DNA from: Candidatus Saccharimonadota bacterium
GTDB taxonomy: Bacteria; Patescibacteriota; Saccharimonadia; Saccharimonadales; Saccharimonadaceae
Length of the DNA: 64,000 nt
Direction: 5' to 3'
NCBI GenBank assembly: GCA_017511865.1
Contig: JAFWIQ010000010.1
Span: forward strand, 1 to 64,000
This document shows, piece after piece, positions 1-8,378 of this stretch; position 1 is the first letter of the stretch; every line of letters begins with the position of its first letter. The position numbers and the translations under genes are program-made. The notes beneath the pieces were generated by a model, which was not told where the DNA came from, ran no database searches, and worked only from the letters and a program-made list of their open reading frames with translations.

Positions 1-2
1 AA

Positions 3-140
3 ATTGATGCTAAGGCAATCGATGATTATCTTGGCAACTTGCCGAAACATAAATTCCACTGTTCGATTCTTGGCCACGAAGCACTTGCAGATGCGGTAAA
101 AGAATACGAAAAGAACCATTCTGCAGGCGAGGGGATTTAA
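3..140 (+). CDS. Fe-S cluster scaffold protein, IscU/NifU-like, C-terminal end only
   Basis: Only the last 45 codons are inside the window; the reading frame enters at base 3 and stops at TAA 138-140. The tail carries the LPKHKFHCSILG stretch, matching the conserved HCS segment near the C-terminus of IscU/NifU scaffolds. The Cys there is one of the three that hold a nascent [2Fe-2S] cluster before transfer to apoproteins. It is followed by the usual closing helix (EALADAVKEYEKN). The rest of the gene, and any SufS/IscS partner, lies to the left. IscU versus SufU type cannot be decided from this fragment. Confidence 0.75.
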   Translation: MDAKAIDDYLGNLPKHKFHCSILGHEALADAVKEYEKNHSAGEGI

Positions 141-376
141 CAGAATCGCAAAGAGTAGGAATAGATTGCGAATTATTTTATAAACCGTTTGGTGGGTGAT
201 GAGGGGCTTTATTTTTGCTTCGCAAAAATAATTCGTGGGGTGTCGCCTCGAAAAATCTCAAATAAATTTGAGATTTTTACTCGGCTCCTACCACGAGCGA
301 ACCCCTACGGGGTTCTCGCCCCTCACACATCTTATCAGGATAAAAATTAAACCCCTTTGGGGTTTACTTTTTATCC
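141..376. repeat. Palindrome-rich spacer with a copy of the tRNA-Val 3' end
   Basis: No gene is seen here. The stretch is a chain of hairpins: 209-230 (TTTTTGCTTCGCAAAAA type), 250-281 (arms of AAAAATCTCAAA), 293-325 (GAGCGAACCCC loop GGGGTTCTCG) and 337-377 (nested GGATAAAAA and AAACCCC arms). Bases 190-208 repeat exactly the 19 bases at 377-395, which encode the CCA end and T-arm side of the adjacent minus-strand tRNA-Val. The nested hairpin at 337-377 sits directly behind the tRNA and may act as its processing or termination structure. Confidence 0.7.
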
Positions 377-453
377 TGGTGGGTGATGAGGGGCTCGAAC
401 CCCCGACCTTCTCGGTGTAAACGAGACGCTCTAGCCAACTGAGCTAATCACCC
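377..453 (-). tRNA. tRNA-Val (anticodon TAC)
   Basis: The minus strand folds into a full cloverleaf: acceptor GGGTGAT with ATCACCC, D-arm GCTCAGTTGGCTAGAGC, anticodon stem TCTCG/CGAGA with loop TTTACAC (anticodon TAC), T-arm GGGGG-TTCGAGC-CCCTC, discriminator A. The CCA end is encoded (377-379). Confidence 0.97.
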
Positions 454-478
454 GTTTTTTTATTATATCATATTTTTA

Positions 479-2104
479 CTATTTTTTGACCACCTTTTTG
501 GTGACATCAAATTTTTCCATGTATTTGCCGAGCATTAGGCGGGTCTGGGAATAAAATGCCGCAAGCGATTGATATAAAATTGATGTAATAGGCATTAATA
601 CCCACTGTAAAATCATGAGAAGATTTTTGCTCTTGCGGTATTTGGCTGGGCGTTTTGGTAGTATACGGAAAGAAACCAAGATAGAAACAATGAGGCCGAT
701 GAGGGCAAAAGTTTCAACTATGCTAACGATGTTGGGGAGATTATAAGCTACCATGGTATGCGAGGATAAGTTCATGATCATTGGCACCCAGCCACCAAAA
801 GCAACAAGTGGCGCAAGGATAGCTAAGGTGACATGCCCGTCTAGAAGTCGCCAGAATTTTGGGAAGAGTTGCCAAAACGGCACGAGGCGGTGTTCACGAC
901 GTACGAAAAGTTTTGAACCGACATAGGCGACGTCGCTGGCGCCATAATACCAGCGACGAACTTGAATGAATTGAGCTTTGATGGTTTTCCATAGGGCTTC
1001 ATCAATAACAGCGTCTTGATAAATCGGAATTCTAATCGGAAGTACAGAATAATCGCCGTTGAAGAAAAATAGACTTCTCCAATATTGATGGCCATCTTCT
1101 ACTATAGTACGCTTTGACCAGAAATTCATAGCTTTAAGGGCCTGCAGAGGTTGTGAGTGGGAGGCAAAATTGCGCAATGCGTGAGGACGCATGGTGGTGA
1201 TAATATTAAAAAAAGAGTTTGAGATCGCAATTACACGAGAGGGGGCGGGGGCATCCCAGATGTTGTTCATGAATAGTGAAACCGGTTGATAACTGAGGTG
1301 TTGGCGATTGGGGTGCGTGATAAACTCGTAGGCAACGGAATCCAGATATTTGGGAGCCATGCGGTTGTCGCTGTCTAGTGAAGTAACAATGATGTTTTCA
1401 ATTGGCAAATGCTTGTCTTCCACATATTTGGCCACCGCATACCCGGCATTAGTTAGATTTGGCCCTTTACCGATAATTTCGCCTGGGAGGTTTGCGGGAT
1501 GTTTGACGAGTAAAAATTCTTTGAAGACCTTTTTATATTTTTGAGCGAGCTTTTGGGCAAGTTCCTCCATTTCTTGACCACCTCTTTCTTCGTAGGCAAG
1601 AGCAAAGATGATGCGATCGTTTGGGAAGGTGGTATTTTTGACGGCCTCGATGGAAGGAACAAGGATTTCTTCCCCCTCGTCATATGCGGTCATGATGACT
1701 GCGTGAAGGATTTTTTGAGGATTGGGGTATTCGCTACTCATGGCAGCTATCATTTTAAGATTCTCGATGTGCTGATCAAAATGATAGCTCCTGCTGTCTT
1801 CATCGCGCAAACGTTCGAAAGCCTCGTGAGGATGTTCGAGATCCTCAAGGCGCTTGTGCCAATCAATGCGTTCGGCACGCCTAATTACTTTATACCCCTG
1901 AATAGTACGATAGGCTACGCTAATCGCCTTAACCAAAGTAGAAGCAATAATAATAAATAGATAAACTGATCCTAATACTGGATCAACCCAAGAAAGGACG
2001 AATAGAAGAATAATGGCTCCATAAGAAATGAGTCCCGGTAGAATCTCAAGCAAGCGGTAGAGCGGTGTTCTTTTTCCTTGAGGGATTTCAAGATTTTTGC
2101 GCAT
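479..2104 (-). CDS. Membrane-bound family 2 glycosyltransferase
   Basis: 541 aa. Two hydrophobic segments near residues 20-60 precede a cytoplasmic GT-A domain starting about residue 130 (AVIMTAYDEGEEI). It has a DSD metal/nucleotide-sugar site near residue 244 (SLDSDNRMAP), an acceptor-side ED dyad (IVEDGHQYW) and a QVRRW motif near 383. That is the D,D,D,QxxRW signature of GT2 synthases. Three more membrane segments close the protein. Family knowledge says such enzymes polymerise or transfer sugars across the membrane to build cell-surface glycans; the substrate is not readable. The start ATG overlaps the previous gene's stop by one base (TAATG), so translation is probably coupled. Confidence 0.85.
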   Translation of the reverse strand: MRKNLEIPQGKRTPLYRLLEILPGLISYGAIILLFVLSWVDPVLGSVYLFIIIASTLVKAISVAYRTIQGYKVIRRAERIDWHKRLEDLEHPHEAFERLRDEDSRSYHFDQHIENLKMIAAMSSEYPNPQKILHAVIMTAYDEGEEILVPSIEAVKNTTFPNDRIIFALAYEERGGQEMEELAQKLAQKYKKVFKEFLLVKHPANLPGEIIGKGPNLTNAGYAVAKYVEDKHLPIENIIVTSLDSDNRMAPKYLDSVAYEFITHPNRQHLSYQPVSLFMNNIWDAPAPSRVIAISNSFFNIITTMRPHALRNFASHSQPLQALKAMNFWSKRTIVEDGHQYWRSLFFFNGDYSVLPIRIPIYQDAVIDEALWKTIKAQFIQVRRWYYGASDVAYVGSKLFVRREHRLVPFWQLFPKFWRLLDGHVTLAILAPLVAFGGWVPMIMNLSSHTMVAYNLPNIVSIVETFALIGLIVSILVSFRILPKRPAKYRKSKNLLMILQWVLMPITSILYQSLAAFYSQTRLMLGKYMEKFDVTKKVVKK

Positions 2105-2466
2105 TAAGCCTCTCCAAGTAATCTAACCTGAACTAAAAATGCACCCAAAATCAAAGCCGTAGTGGAAATGAGAAAAAACTTAGTCATCCCGCCACCGCGT
2201 TTATGGAAAATTCTAACAGCAAGAAGATTATGTAGAATACCAAATATAATTGCAAAAAGTGGAAAAGCCAACATATCTGCCCACGCCCCGTCGCGATACC
2301 CACCAATATCACCATAGCCAACCTTAACGACTGATGCATTTGGGTTTAAATTAATAATGGAGAAAATTATTAGAGCGATTGAAAGGACGAGGTTGAGAGA
2401 CATCAAAAGCATAATTCCCCGTTCAGTTTGATAGATTTTGATAAAGTCTTTTTGGAAATTTTTCAT
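2104..2466 (-). CDS. Small membrane protein of unknown function
   Basis: 120 aa with three hydrophobic stretches (about residues 18-38, 64-85, 98-115) and a short basic loop (HKRGGGM) between the last two. I do not recognise a family. It lies between the DUF308-like gene (ATGA overlap at 2463-2466) and the glycosyltransferase (TAATG at 2102-2106), so the three are one translationally coupled operon. A structural or scaffolding role next to the glycosyltransferase is inference only. Confidence 0.75.
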   Translation of the reverse strand: MKNFQKDFIKIYQTERGIMLLMSLNLVLSIALIIFSIINLNPNASVVKVGYGDIGGYRDGAWADMLAFPLFAIIFGILHNLLAVRIFHKRGGGMTKFFLISTTALILGAFLVQVRLLGEA

Positions 2467-3062
2467 TTTGTACTGCCGGTAATTTTTGTTATTAAAGTAT
2501 CAACATACTGAATAAACATAACGTCCCCAATAATACCAACGATACCTACTAGAACCATCATCCAGCCAATCAGGGTTATAATTGCCCCGCTGTAGAAAGT
2601 TACGAACATGCCGAGTACGAGCATAATAAGAGCAAGAATTAAGATATATTTCCAAGCCTGGATGTTGGCGGCATGAAGCTTGATTGCAGTATTAATACGA
2701 ACCAATGACTCATAAATCATCCAGATACCAATTATAATTCGGAAAATGTTAGCAATTTCTTCACCGATAACCAAAGCGGTAATACCAACCAAAACAGAAA
2801 TAACACCAAAGAGGAGCCCATTATTGAAGAAATCAGTTTGGCCTTTAACGACAAAATAATTAATAATCTGATAGGCGCCTTTCACTATGAAAAAGATACC
2901 AACGACATAAGCGATTACTTTGATAACAACATCTGGCCAGACAACCAAAAGTATGCCTATGACAATAGTGGCGAGCGACTCAATAACCGCCATCCAAGCT
3001 GATTGTTTGAGATTGCCACTGATTTTTTCAGCGGAGTGTTTGATGATTTCCACCTTAGCCAT
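2463..3062 (-). CDS. HdeD/DUF308-like integral membrane protein
   Basis: 199 aa, almost entirely hydrophobic with six predicted membrane segments. The GILLVVWPDVVIKVIAYVVGIFFIVKG stretch, repeated in weaker form, is typical of the duplicated three-helix DUF308 units of HdeD-like proteins. In enterobacteria HdeD is linked to acid resistance, but the molecular function of the family is not settled. It is the first gene of the operon, with a clear AAAGGAG ribosome binding site and a TATAAT box about 20 bases further up. Confidence 0.75.
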   Translation of the reverse strand: MAKVEIIKHSAEKISGNLKQSAWMAVIESLATIVIGILLVVWPDVVIKVIAYVVGIFFIVKGAYQIINYFVVKGQTDFFNNGLLFGVISVLVGITALVIGEEIANIFRIIIGIWMIYESLVRINTAIKLHAANIQAWKYILILALIMLVLGMFVTFYSGAIITLIGWMMVLVGIVGIIGDVMFIQYVDTLITKITGSTK

Positions 3063-3116
3063 TTTTTCTCCTTTATTATGCTAATTATAACACATATATG
3101 ATATAATGAGGCAAGT

Positions 3117-3192
3117 GCCGATGTAGCTCAGTTGGTAGAGCAGCTCATTCGTAACGAGCAGGTCACAGGTTCGATCCCTGCCATCGGCTCCA
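3117..3192 (+). tRNA. tRNA-Thr (anticodon CGT)
   Basis: Acceptor GCCGATG pairs with CATCGGC. D-arm GCTCAGTTGGTAGAGC, anticodon loop TTCGTAA (CGT), T-arm CAGG-TTCGATC-CCTG, and an encoded TCCA end. A TATAAT at 3102-3107 lies at promoter distance. The closing pair of the anticodon stem (A-C) is mismatched. Confidence 0.96.
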
Positions 3193-3249
3193 TTTTTATT
3201 GCATAAAAACATGGAAAACGAGGGAGTCGGACCTCGCTAGCGCTCGGTG

Positions 3250-3278
3250 CGATCCCTGCCATCGGCTCCATTTTTATT
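3250..3278 (+). repeat. Exact second copy of the tRNA-Thr 3' end and flank
   Basis: Bases 3250-3278 are identical to 3172-3200, i.e. the T-arm 3' half, the acceptor 3' strand, CCA and eleven bases of downstream flank. The copy starts 78 bases after the original and runs into the stop codon of rel (3274-3276). The intervening bases (about 3222-3250) can fold back on the copy through GGGA/TCCC. Confidence 0.9.
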
Positions 3279-4776
3279 TCTTGCGGGGCTTGCGCTTTTT
3301 CTTGGATTCGGTGGTTTTTTGAGCCTTTTTGGCATCATGATTGAGACGACGGGTGAGTTTCTGACGAGCGTGAGGGGTAAAAATTTTGCTAAGCCATGAG
3401 GTTTTGGGGGTTTGGTTTTTCGAAGTAAGAATTTCGACAATATCGCCTTGCTCTAACTTTTTATTGAGATTGCTCATTTTGCCATTAATTTTGACTCCAA
3501 CAACGTGATCGCCGATTTCCGAATGAAGTTTATAAGCAAAATCAAGCGGAAGTGCACCATTAGGCAAGTCAATGATATCGCCCTTTGGAGTGTAAACAAA
3601 GATTTTGTCCGCAAAGAGGTTGAGCTTGAGTTTTTTGAGGTCAACCTTTTTACCTTCACGAAGGCGAGCGGCCGTCATTTGGAGCTCGGTAATCCAGAGA
3701 AGATTGGTAGGAAGGTGCTCAATCTTCCCTTTTTTGTAGTTTTCGGTGAGCTTTTGTTCGTTGTAATAGAAGCTGGCAGCAAGACCACGTTCGGCATATT
3801 CGTGCATTTCTTTGGTGCGAATTTGGAATTCTACGATGTGTTTATCTTTAGTGATAACCGTAGTATGGAGCGACTGATAGCCATTTTGCTTAGGCATAGC
3901 GATATAGTCTTTAATTCTGCCACTCATAGGAGTATAAAGTGAGTGAATAATGCCCAAAATAAGATAGCAATCCGTAATATCATCAACTATGATACGAAGC
4001 GCCGTGAGATCGTAAATTTCGCCAATATTTTGATTATGTTTGGCGAGTTTTTTGTGAAGTGAGTAAACTGACTTCACGCGACCAGAGAGTTCGAAGTCGA
4101 TTTTTTCCTTCTTGAGAGCGGCGGAGATTTCGTGTTCGATTTTTTGGAGAGATTTTTCGGCAGATTCGCAGTATTTATCAAGTAGATTTTTGAGCTCTTC
4201 GTAGCGACGAGGATTGACATACTTAAAAGAGAGGTCGGCAAGTTCCACGCGCAAAAGCCCCATATTGAGACGATCAGCTAAAGGAGCAAAAACTTCTAGG
4301 GTTTCTTTGGCGATTTTTTTCTGTTTGTCTGGCGGAAGAGCAGAAAGAGTACGAAGATTATGGAGACGGTCGGCAAGCTTAATAATAAGAACCCGGATGT
4401 CATCCCCCAGTGCAATCATAAGTCTAAGAAAATTGTCTTTGGTGGCAGGGAGATAAGTATCTATATCACGCATGCCATTACGGGCAGTGGAAAGTTTGGT
4501 GACACCATCTACCAGAAAAGCAACTGGTTCACCAAATTCTTTTCTGATATCGTCTAATGTGAGCGGAGTATCTTCTACGGTGTCATGAAGAATACCAGCA
4601 ATAATGGTATCTTCGTCCATACCCCATTCTTCGAGGATTTTTTTGACAGCTAATGGATGGACTATATAAGGCTCACCGGTTTTACGAAATTGGCCATCGT
4701 GAGCCTTTTTGGCAATTTCGATAGCATGGTCAATACGATATGATTTGATGGGATGATTTTTGGTGACTGGGGCCAT
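3274..4776 (-). CDS. rel: Bifunctional (p)ppGpp synthetase/hydrolase, RelA/SpoT family
   Basis: 500 aa. An N-terminal HD hydrolase domain (YRIDHAIEIAKKAH, then HDTVED near residue 66) is followed by the synthetase domain (DLTALRIIVDD, MPKQNGYQSLHTTV) and a TGS domain near 390-450 (DKIFVYTPKGDIIDLPNGA). The ACT/RRM domain of full-length RSH proteins is absent, and the protein ends in a lysine/arginine-rich tail. Both the HD motif and the synthetase motif look intact, so both activities are plausible. The ATG at 4774-4776 lies six bases after a TATAAT (4783-4788, minus strand), predicting a leaderless transcript. The 3' end overlaps the tRNA-Thr tail copy. Confidence 0.93.
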   Translation of the reverse strand: MAPVTKNHPIKSYRIDHAIEIAKKAHDGQFRKTGEPYIVHPLAVKKILEEWGMDEDTIIAGILHDTVEDTPLTLDDIRKEFGEPVAFLVDGVTKLSTARNGMRDIDTYLPATKDNFLRLMIALGDDIRVLIIKLADRLHNLRTLSALPPDKQKKIAKETLEVFAPLADRLNMGLLRVELADLSFKYVNPRRYEELKNLLDKYCESAEKSLQKIEHEISAALKKEKIDFELSGRVKSVYSLHKKLAKHNQNIGEIYDLTALRIIVDDITDCYLILGIIHSLYTPMSGRIKDYIAMPKQNGYQSLHTTVITKDKHIVEFQIRTKEMHEYAERGLAASFYYNEQKLTENYKKGKIEHLPTNLLWITELQMTAARLREGKKVDLKKLKLNLFADKIFVYTPKGDIIDLPNGALPLDFAYKLHSEIGDHVVGVKINGKMSNLNKKLEQGDIVEILTSKNQTPKTSWLSKIFTPHARQKLTRRLNHDAKKAQKTTESKKKRKPRKK

Positions 4777-4782
4777 AAGTAT

Positions 4783-4788
4783 ATTATA
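4783..4788 (-). promoter_or_regulatory. -10 box of rel, leaderless spacing
   Basis: TATAAT on the minus strand with six bases before the rel ATG and no Shine-Dalgarno sequence between them. Confidence 0.7.
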
Positions 4789-4790
4789 CG

Positions 4791-5639
4791 CTATTTTGGC
4801 GATCTAAGGGTAGAGATGAGTTTTTTGAGTTCGGTTTCGTTTTTACATTTGAAGGTGAGACTACGGCCGACGATTTTGACCGAAACGTTGTATTTAGCCG
4901 TAAGGGCGTTTTCGTCTTTCATATATTCACCACGTTTGATAGCAGTAGCGGAAGATTTTTGCTTATGTTCGGCAAAATAACGTTCTACCTTGCGAGCGGT
5001 CCAGCCTTCTTTGACGATTTTTGGCAAAACTTTATTGATAGTGTCTTCATCACGAGAAACAAGTGGACGCATAACACCTTCGGTGAGTTTTTCTTTGACC
5101 ATAATCTTTTTGGCGCTATCTGGGAGGGTGAGGAGGCGAAGGGTATTTTGTACGGTTTGTTCGCTCTTCCCTACTTTGGCTGCGATATCTTCGGTGCTGA
5201 GATTGAATTGGTTTTTAAGTTTGGCATAGGCAGTGGCGAGTTCGATGGCGTTTAGGTCTTCGCGTTGGGCGTTTTCAATAATAGAAAGCTCGAGACGGTT
5301 TTGAGAATCAAGTGTGCGAACGATGGCAGGAATCTTGGTGAGGCCGGCAATTTTACTAGCGCGCCAACGACGTTCTCCGGCAACAATCTTGTATTTGCCC
5401 TCTTCTTTGGTAACTACGATTGGCTGCAATACGCCGTGCTCTCTGATAGATGCGGCAAGAGCCTCAATGGCTTCTTTGTTGAATTCCCGACGAGGCTGAT
5501 CTTCATCGCGAATAATGTCGTCGAGGTCGAGTTCCTTTAGTTTGCTTTCCTTTTTATCTTCTGTAGCCGTAGGATCAAACTCTTCATCAATTAATTCTGT
5601 AGGAATTAAACTTTCAAATCCTCTACCTAAACCTTTCAT
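4791..5639 (-). CDS. parB: Chromosome-partitioning protein ParB
   Basis: 282 aa. The CTP-binding ParB/Sulfiredoxin domain shows GERRWRA near residue 90 and ENAQREDL near 118. A helix-turn-helix follows (STEDIAAKVGKSEQTVQNTLRLLTLP), which would bind parS centromere sites. The C-terminal third (about 205-282) is lysine-rich and holds the likely dimerisation region. It overlaps parA by the tetranucleotide ATGA (5636-5639). No parS palindrome was recognised by eye in the window. Confidence 0.95.
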   Translation of the reverse strand: MKGLGRGFESLIPTELIDEEFDPTATEDKKESKLKELDLDDIIRDEDQPRREFNKEAIEALAASIREHGVLQPIVVTKEEGKYKIVAGERRWRASKIAGLTKIPAIVRTLDSQNRLELSIIENAQREDLNAIELATAYAKLKNQFNLSTEDIAAKVGKSEQTVQNTLRLLTLPDSAKKIMVKEKLTEGVMRPLVSRDEDTINKVLPKIVKEGWTARKVERYFAEHKQKSSATAIKRGEYMKDENALTAKYNVSVKIVGRSLTFKCKNETELKKLISTLRSPK

Positions 5640-6412
5640 GATTTTGTCCTTTCTATTACTTCTTTCGCAAATTCTTTGTAAGCTTTGGCGCCCTTACTGA
5701 ATCTATCATAAGCGCCTACTGGAACGCCATGGCTAGGCGCCTCGGCAACCCGAACGTTGCGCGGGATGGTGGTTTTGAATGCAAGTTGCTTGAAATATTT
5801 TTTGATTTCGGCGTAAACTTGGGCGGAAAGGCTGGTGCGTTTGTCGTACATGGTGGCGAGGACGCCGAGAAGTTTAAGATTGGGGTTGGCCTGCTTCATA
5901 ACGAGTTTCATGGATTCGAGCAATTGAGCGACACCTTCTAATGCGTAAAATTCGGTTTGAACTGGGAGAAGAAGATAGTTGCTTGCAATCATACCATTGA
6001 CGGTAAGGAGACTGAGTGATGGAGGGGAGTCAATAATAATATATTCGTAATTTGCCTCTATGTTGCGGACCGAATTGCGAAGGCGAACAAACTTTTGCTG
6101 CATGCTTGTAATTTCTACTTCGGCATTGGCGAGTTCTGGAGTGGTGGGGGCAATATCAAAATTTTTGTATTTGGTAGGACGAATAGCATCTTTGAGCTCG
6201 GCTTTACCCAGGATTACTTCGGTCATGGTGAGGCCTAGGGTCTCTTTGTGGTTTTTGTCAATGCCGAGGCCAGAGGTAGCATTGCCCTGAGGGTCAAAAT
6301 CGATTAATAATGTTTTGAATTTATCCTTGGCGAGATAATAGGCGAGATTAACGGCAGTAGTAGTCTTCCCTACTCCACCCTTTTGATTTGTCACACAAAT
6401 TACCTTCGCCAT
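5636..6412 (-). CDS. parA: Chromosome-partitioning ATPase ParA
   Basis: 258 aa. A deviant Walker A motif (KGGVGKTT, residues 10-17), Walker A' LIDFDPQGN, Walker B IIIDSPP and the ParA/Soj-type C-terminus identify it. It forms ATP-dependent dimers on the nucleoid and segregates ParB-bound origins. It has no N-terminal HTH, so it is the chromosomal type. A TATAAT lies ten bases before the ATG, leaving room for only a very short leader. Confidence 0.96.
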   Translation of the reverse strand: MAKVICVTNQKGGVGKTTTAVNLAYYLAKDKFKTLLIDFDPQGNATSGLGIDKNHKETLGLTMTEVILGKAELKDAIRPTKYKNFDIAPTTPELANAEVEITSMQQKFVRLRNSVRNIEANYEYIIIDSPPSLSLLTVNGMIASNYLLLPVQTEFYALEGVAQLLESMKLVMKQANPNLKLLGVLATMYDKRTSLSAQVYAEIKKYFKQLAFKTTIPRNVRVAEAPSHGVPVGAYDRFSKGAKAYKEFAKEVIERTKS

Positions 6413-6444
6413 AATACTTAAGATTATAACACAAAAATCATGAG

Positions 6445-6640
6445 AAAAGAAATAAACCTGATTTCGCTCACGATGACTTCATGCCATGTTATCTTTTACA
6501 ACATTTCATTCAATCCTCGTCTCAATCAAGTTATCAGACTCGCTTCGCGAATCTGTAACTTTATTCACCTCGGATGAGGAAAGGTTGTAAAAGATAACTG
6601 GGTTCGTCAAATGCTCGCTCAATTCAGGTTTATTTCTTTT
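6445..6640. repeat. 196-bp long palindromic element at the 3' end of rplU
   Basis: The outer arms 6445-6461 and 6624-6640 are perfect 17-bp inverted copies (AAAAGAAATAAACCTGA). Inner arms at 6488-6502 and 6584-6598 (GTTATCTTTTACAAC) are perfect as well. The centre holds a small hairpin (AGACTCGCTTCGCGAATCT). The right arm ends on the rplU stop codon, so the locus would form a very long hairpin at the end of that mRNA, between convergent-free parA and rplU. Confidence 0.9.
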
Positions 6641-6947
6641 AACCGATTTTGGTGATTTCGATTTCGGTATATTTCTGGCGGTGGCCAGTTTCTTTGTGAA
6701 CACGTTTTTTTGCTTTATAGCGAATAACGCGAATTTTATCACCCTTAACTTCGGGCGTTATTACTTTGGCTGAAACTTTTACGCCCTTTACTGTAGGTGT
6801 ACCAACTTGCGTTTTGTCGCCGTCGGCTACGAGTAAAGCGTCAAGTTCGAGCTCTTTAGTGCCTGCCGGGAGGAGGTCCACCCGTAGGGTCTCTTTTTCG
6901 GCAACGAGATATTGTTTCCCGCCGACGAGAATGACTGCTTTTTTCAT
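6639..6947 (-). CDS. rplU: 50S ribosomal protein bL21
   Basis: 102 aa, the usual length for bL21. It shows the family start (MKKAVILVGGKQYLV) and the RNA-binding end (KKRVHKETGHRQKYTEIEI). The start has a good AAAGGA site. It begins only 21 bases after the stop of the LPNTG surface protein, so it could be read from that operon, although an internal promoter is possible. The usual neighbour rpmA (bL27) is not adjacent. Confidence 0.96.
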   Translation of the reverse strand: MKKAVILVGGKQYLVAEKETLRVDLLPAGTKELELDALLVADGDKTQVGTPTVKGVKVSAKVITPEVKGDKIRVIRYKAKKRVHKETGHRQKYTEIEITKIG

Positions 6948-6968
6948 ATTAATCCTTTGTTACTGGGA

Positions 6969-8357
6969 TTATTTTACCATATTATCTGGTTTTTGGGAAG
7001 AGTCTTTGCCTTCTTTGTCACCCTTGCCGGAAACATCGCCCTCTACGGTTTTGAGGGTTTTCTGAGTCCTATAAAGATAGTAGCCGCCAGTACCGATGCC
7101 GATAATAATGACGATTGCCATAATGATTTCTACTGGGCCGGTGTTAGGCAATTCCTTACAACCTTCCATTTCTGGGTTAGTGGCACAGGTTTTCTCTTGA
7201 CAACCTGGGAGGTTTGGATTCGTTGCGCAATCTTCTGGTGCTGGGGTAGGTTCAGGCTCGTCACAGGCTACTATTACTGATGCGTCATCGGTTTTTTGGT
7301 CGACAGAATTATATGCTACTGACATCGTGTTGTTTAAGGTCTTGTTACATAACGAATTATCGCGAGCTACTTGAGCTTGATAAATTATCTGTACAAGTGC
7401 GGTAGGGATTGCGTCGCCAGTATTGTAACCGCTAAGATCGATGATATCATCGATCTCTTTGCCATTTTCATTATTGATGTCAAAAACTTTAGTACTACCA
7501 GACCGAAGCGATAATCCAGCATCGTGAGTGTCTTTAAAAATGACATTTGTCAATGTGGTATTGCCAGTGTTTTGGAAGCTTACACGATACGTAACATAAT
7601 CGCCTGGTTTTGCTACGACCTCTTCGCCCCATGTTTCGCCGTCTAGTGATACCATTTTATTAAAAGTAGAATCGACTTTTTCTGCAACCAGAGTGTAAGT
7701 AATGTGCCCCGAATATTCGGCACATCCTTTAACGACGCCATTTAATTCGTTGAAACCGATATAAGTACCACTTTCAGAGAACAGATTAGTGGACAACACT
7801 GAGCCATTGGTGGCGCCGCCATTATAAATAGTGGCCGTACCAGGTTTATAGCGCAAAATTACGTCGTCGTAATTAGTTTTTAAATATGCTTCATCCCAAA
7901 CTTTGCCGTCATGCACGGTGTCATTTATCGATGTGATGTATTTCCAAGTAATCTCGCCGGTAAGTGTGCCCTCTGCGTTTTTACTGATTCTGGCTGGATA
8001 AGTAGCCGCAACCTTGGTGAGCAAGGCTATCCCTACGCCAGACGAATTAGTATCTGATCCGGCATTATTATGGTAGTATATGTATACTTCATATTCTTTA
8101 CCAGGTTCGACAAATACTTCATCTGAATAATCATTGTTAGTATTTGCTTCTCTGACGCGGACAAAATTGCGCTCATCGCCCACTCCTTTGCCACTGTCTC
8201 CTCCGTTGTTGGTGATGGAATTAAAAGTAGCATAATCCGCTGGAGATTCGTTAGTGTATGTAGGGCGGTCACTTGGCCCCCAAGCGAAGGCTGTACCAGT
8301 AAATATAAAGCTTGCTAGTAAAGCTATTCCGCTAAATATTGTTAATTTTCTTCTCAT
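6969..8357 (-). CDS. Secreted surface protein with LPNTG cell-wall anchor
   Basis: 462 aa from the ATG at 8355-8357. That start is chosen because AAGGAG sits six bases before it; a GTG six codons upstream would lie on top of that site. A signal peptide (about residues 1-26, ending TAFAWG) leads a beta-rich ectodomain. The ectodomain includes a DUF11-like module near 235-340 (PGDYVTYRVSFQNTGNT). A Cys-rich linker (CATNP repeated) and LPNTG follow, then a hydrophobic helix and a basic stop. The 30-residue hydrophilic tail after the helix is longer than in most sortase substrates. No sortase gene lies in the window. It is last but one in an operon with the 1412-aa protein. Confidence 0.82.
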   Translation of the reverse strand: MRRKLTIFSGIALLASFIFTGTAFAWGPSDRPTYTNESPADYATFNSITNNGGDSGKGVGDERNFVRVREANTNNDYSDEVFVEPGKEYEVYIYYHNNAGSDTNSSGVGIALLTKVAATYPARISKNAEGTLTGEITWKYITSINDTVHDGKVWDEAYLKTNYDDVILRYKPGTATIYNGGATNGSVLSTNLFSESGTYIGFNELNGVVKGCAEYSGHITYTLVAEKVDSTFNKMVSLDGETWGEEVVAKPGDYVTYRVSFQNTGNTTLTNVIFKDTHDAGLSLRSGSTKVFDINNENGKEIDDIIDLSGYNTGDAIPTALVQIIYQAQVARDNSLCNKTLNNTMSVAYNSVDQKTDDASVIVACDEPEPTPAPEDCATNPNLPGCQEKTCATNPEMEGCKELPNTGPVEIIMAIVIIIGIGTGGYYLYRTQKTLKTVEGDVSGKGDKEGKDSSQKPDNMVK

Positions 8358-8378
8358 TTTTACTCCTTTCCTCACCCT

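Noticed and set aside
235-420. Small plus-strand ORF ending GDEGLEPPTFSV
   Set aside because: It is the antisense of tRNA-Val read through the hairpin region; no ribosome binding site or codon signal supports it.
4791-6412. parS centromere site near parAB
   Set aside because: No convincing 16-bp parS-like palindrome was seen by eye in the parAB region.
8355-8375. GTG start six codons upstream for the LPNTG protein
   Set aside because: The AAGGAG ribosome binding site falls inside that extension and points to the ATG at 8355-8357.
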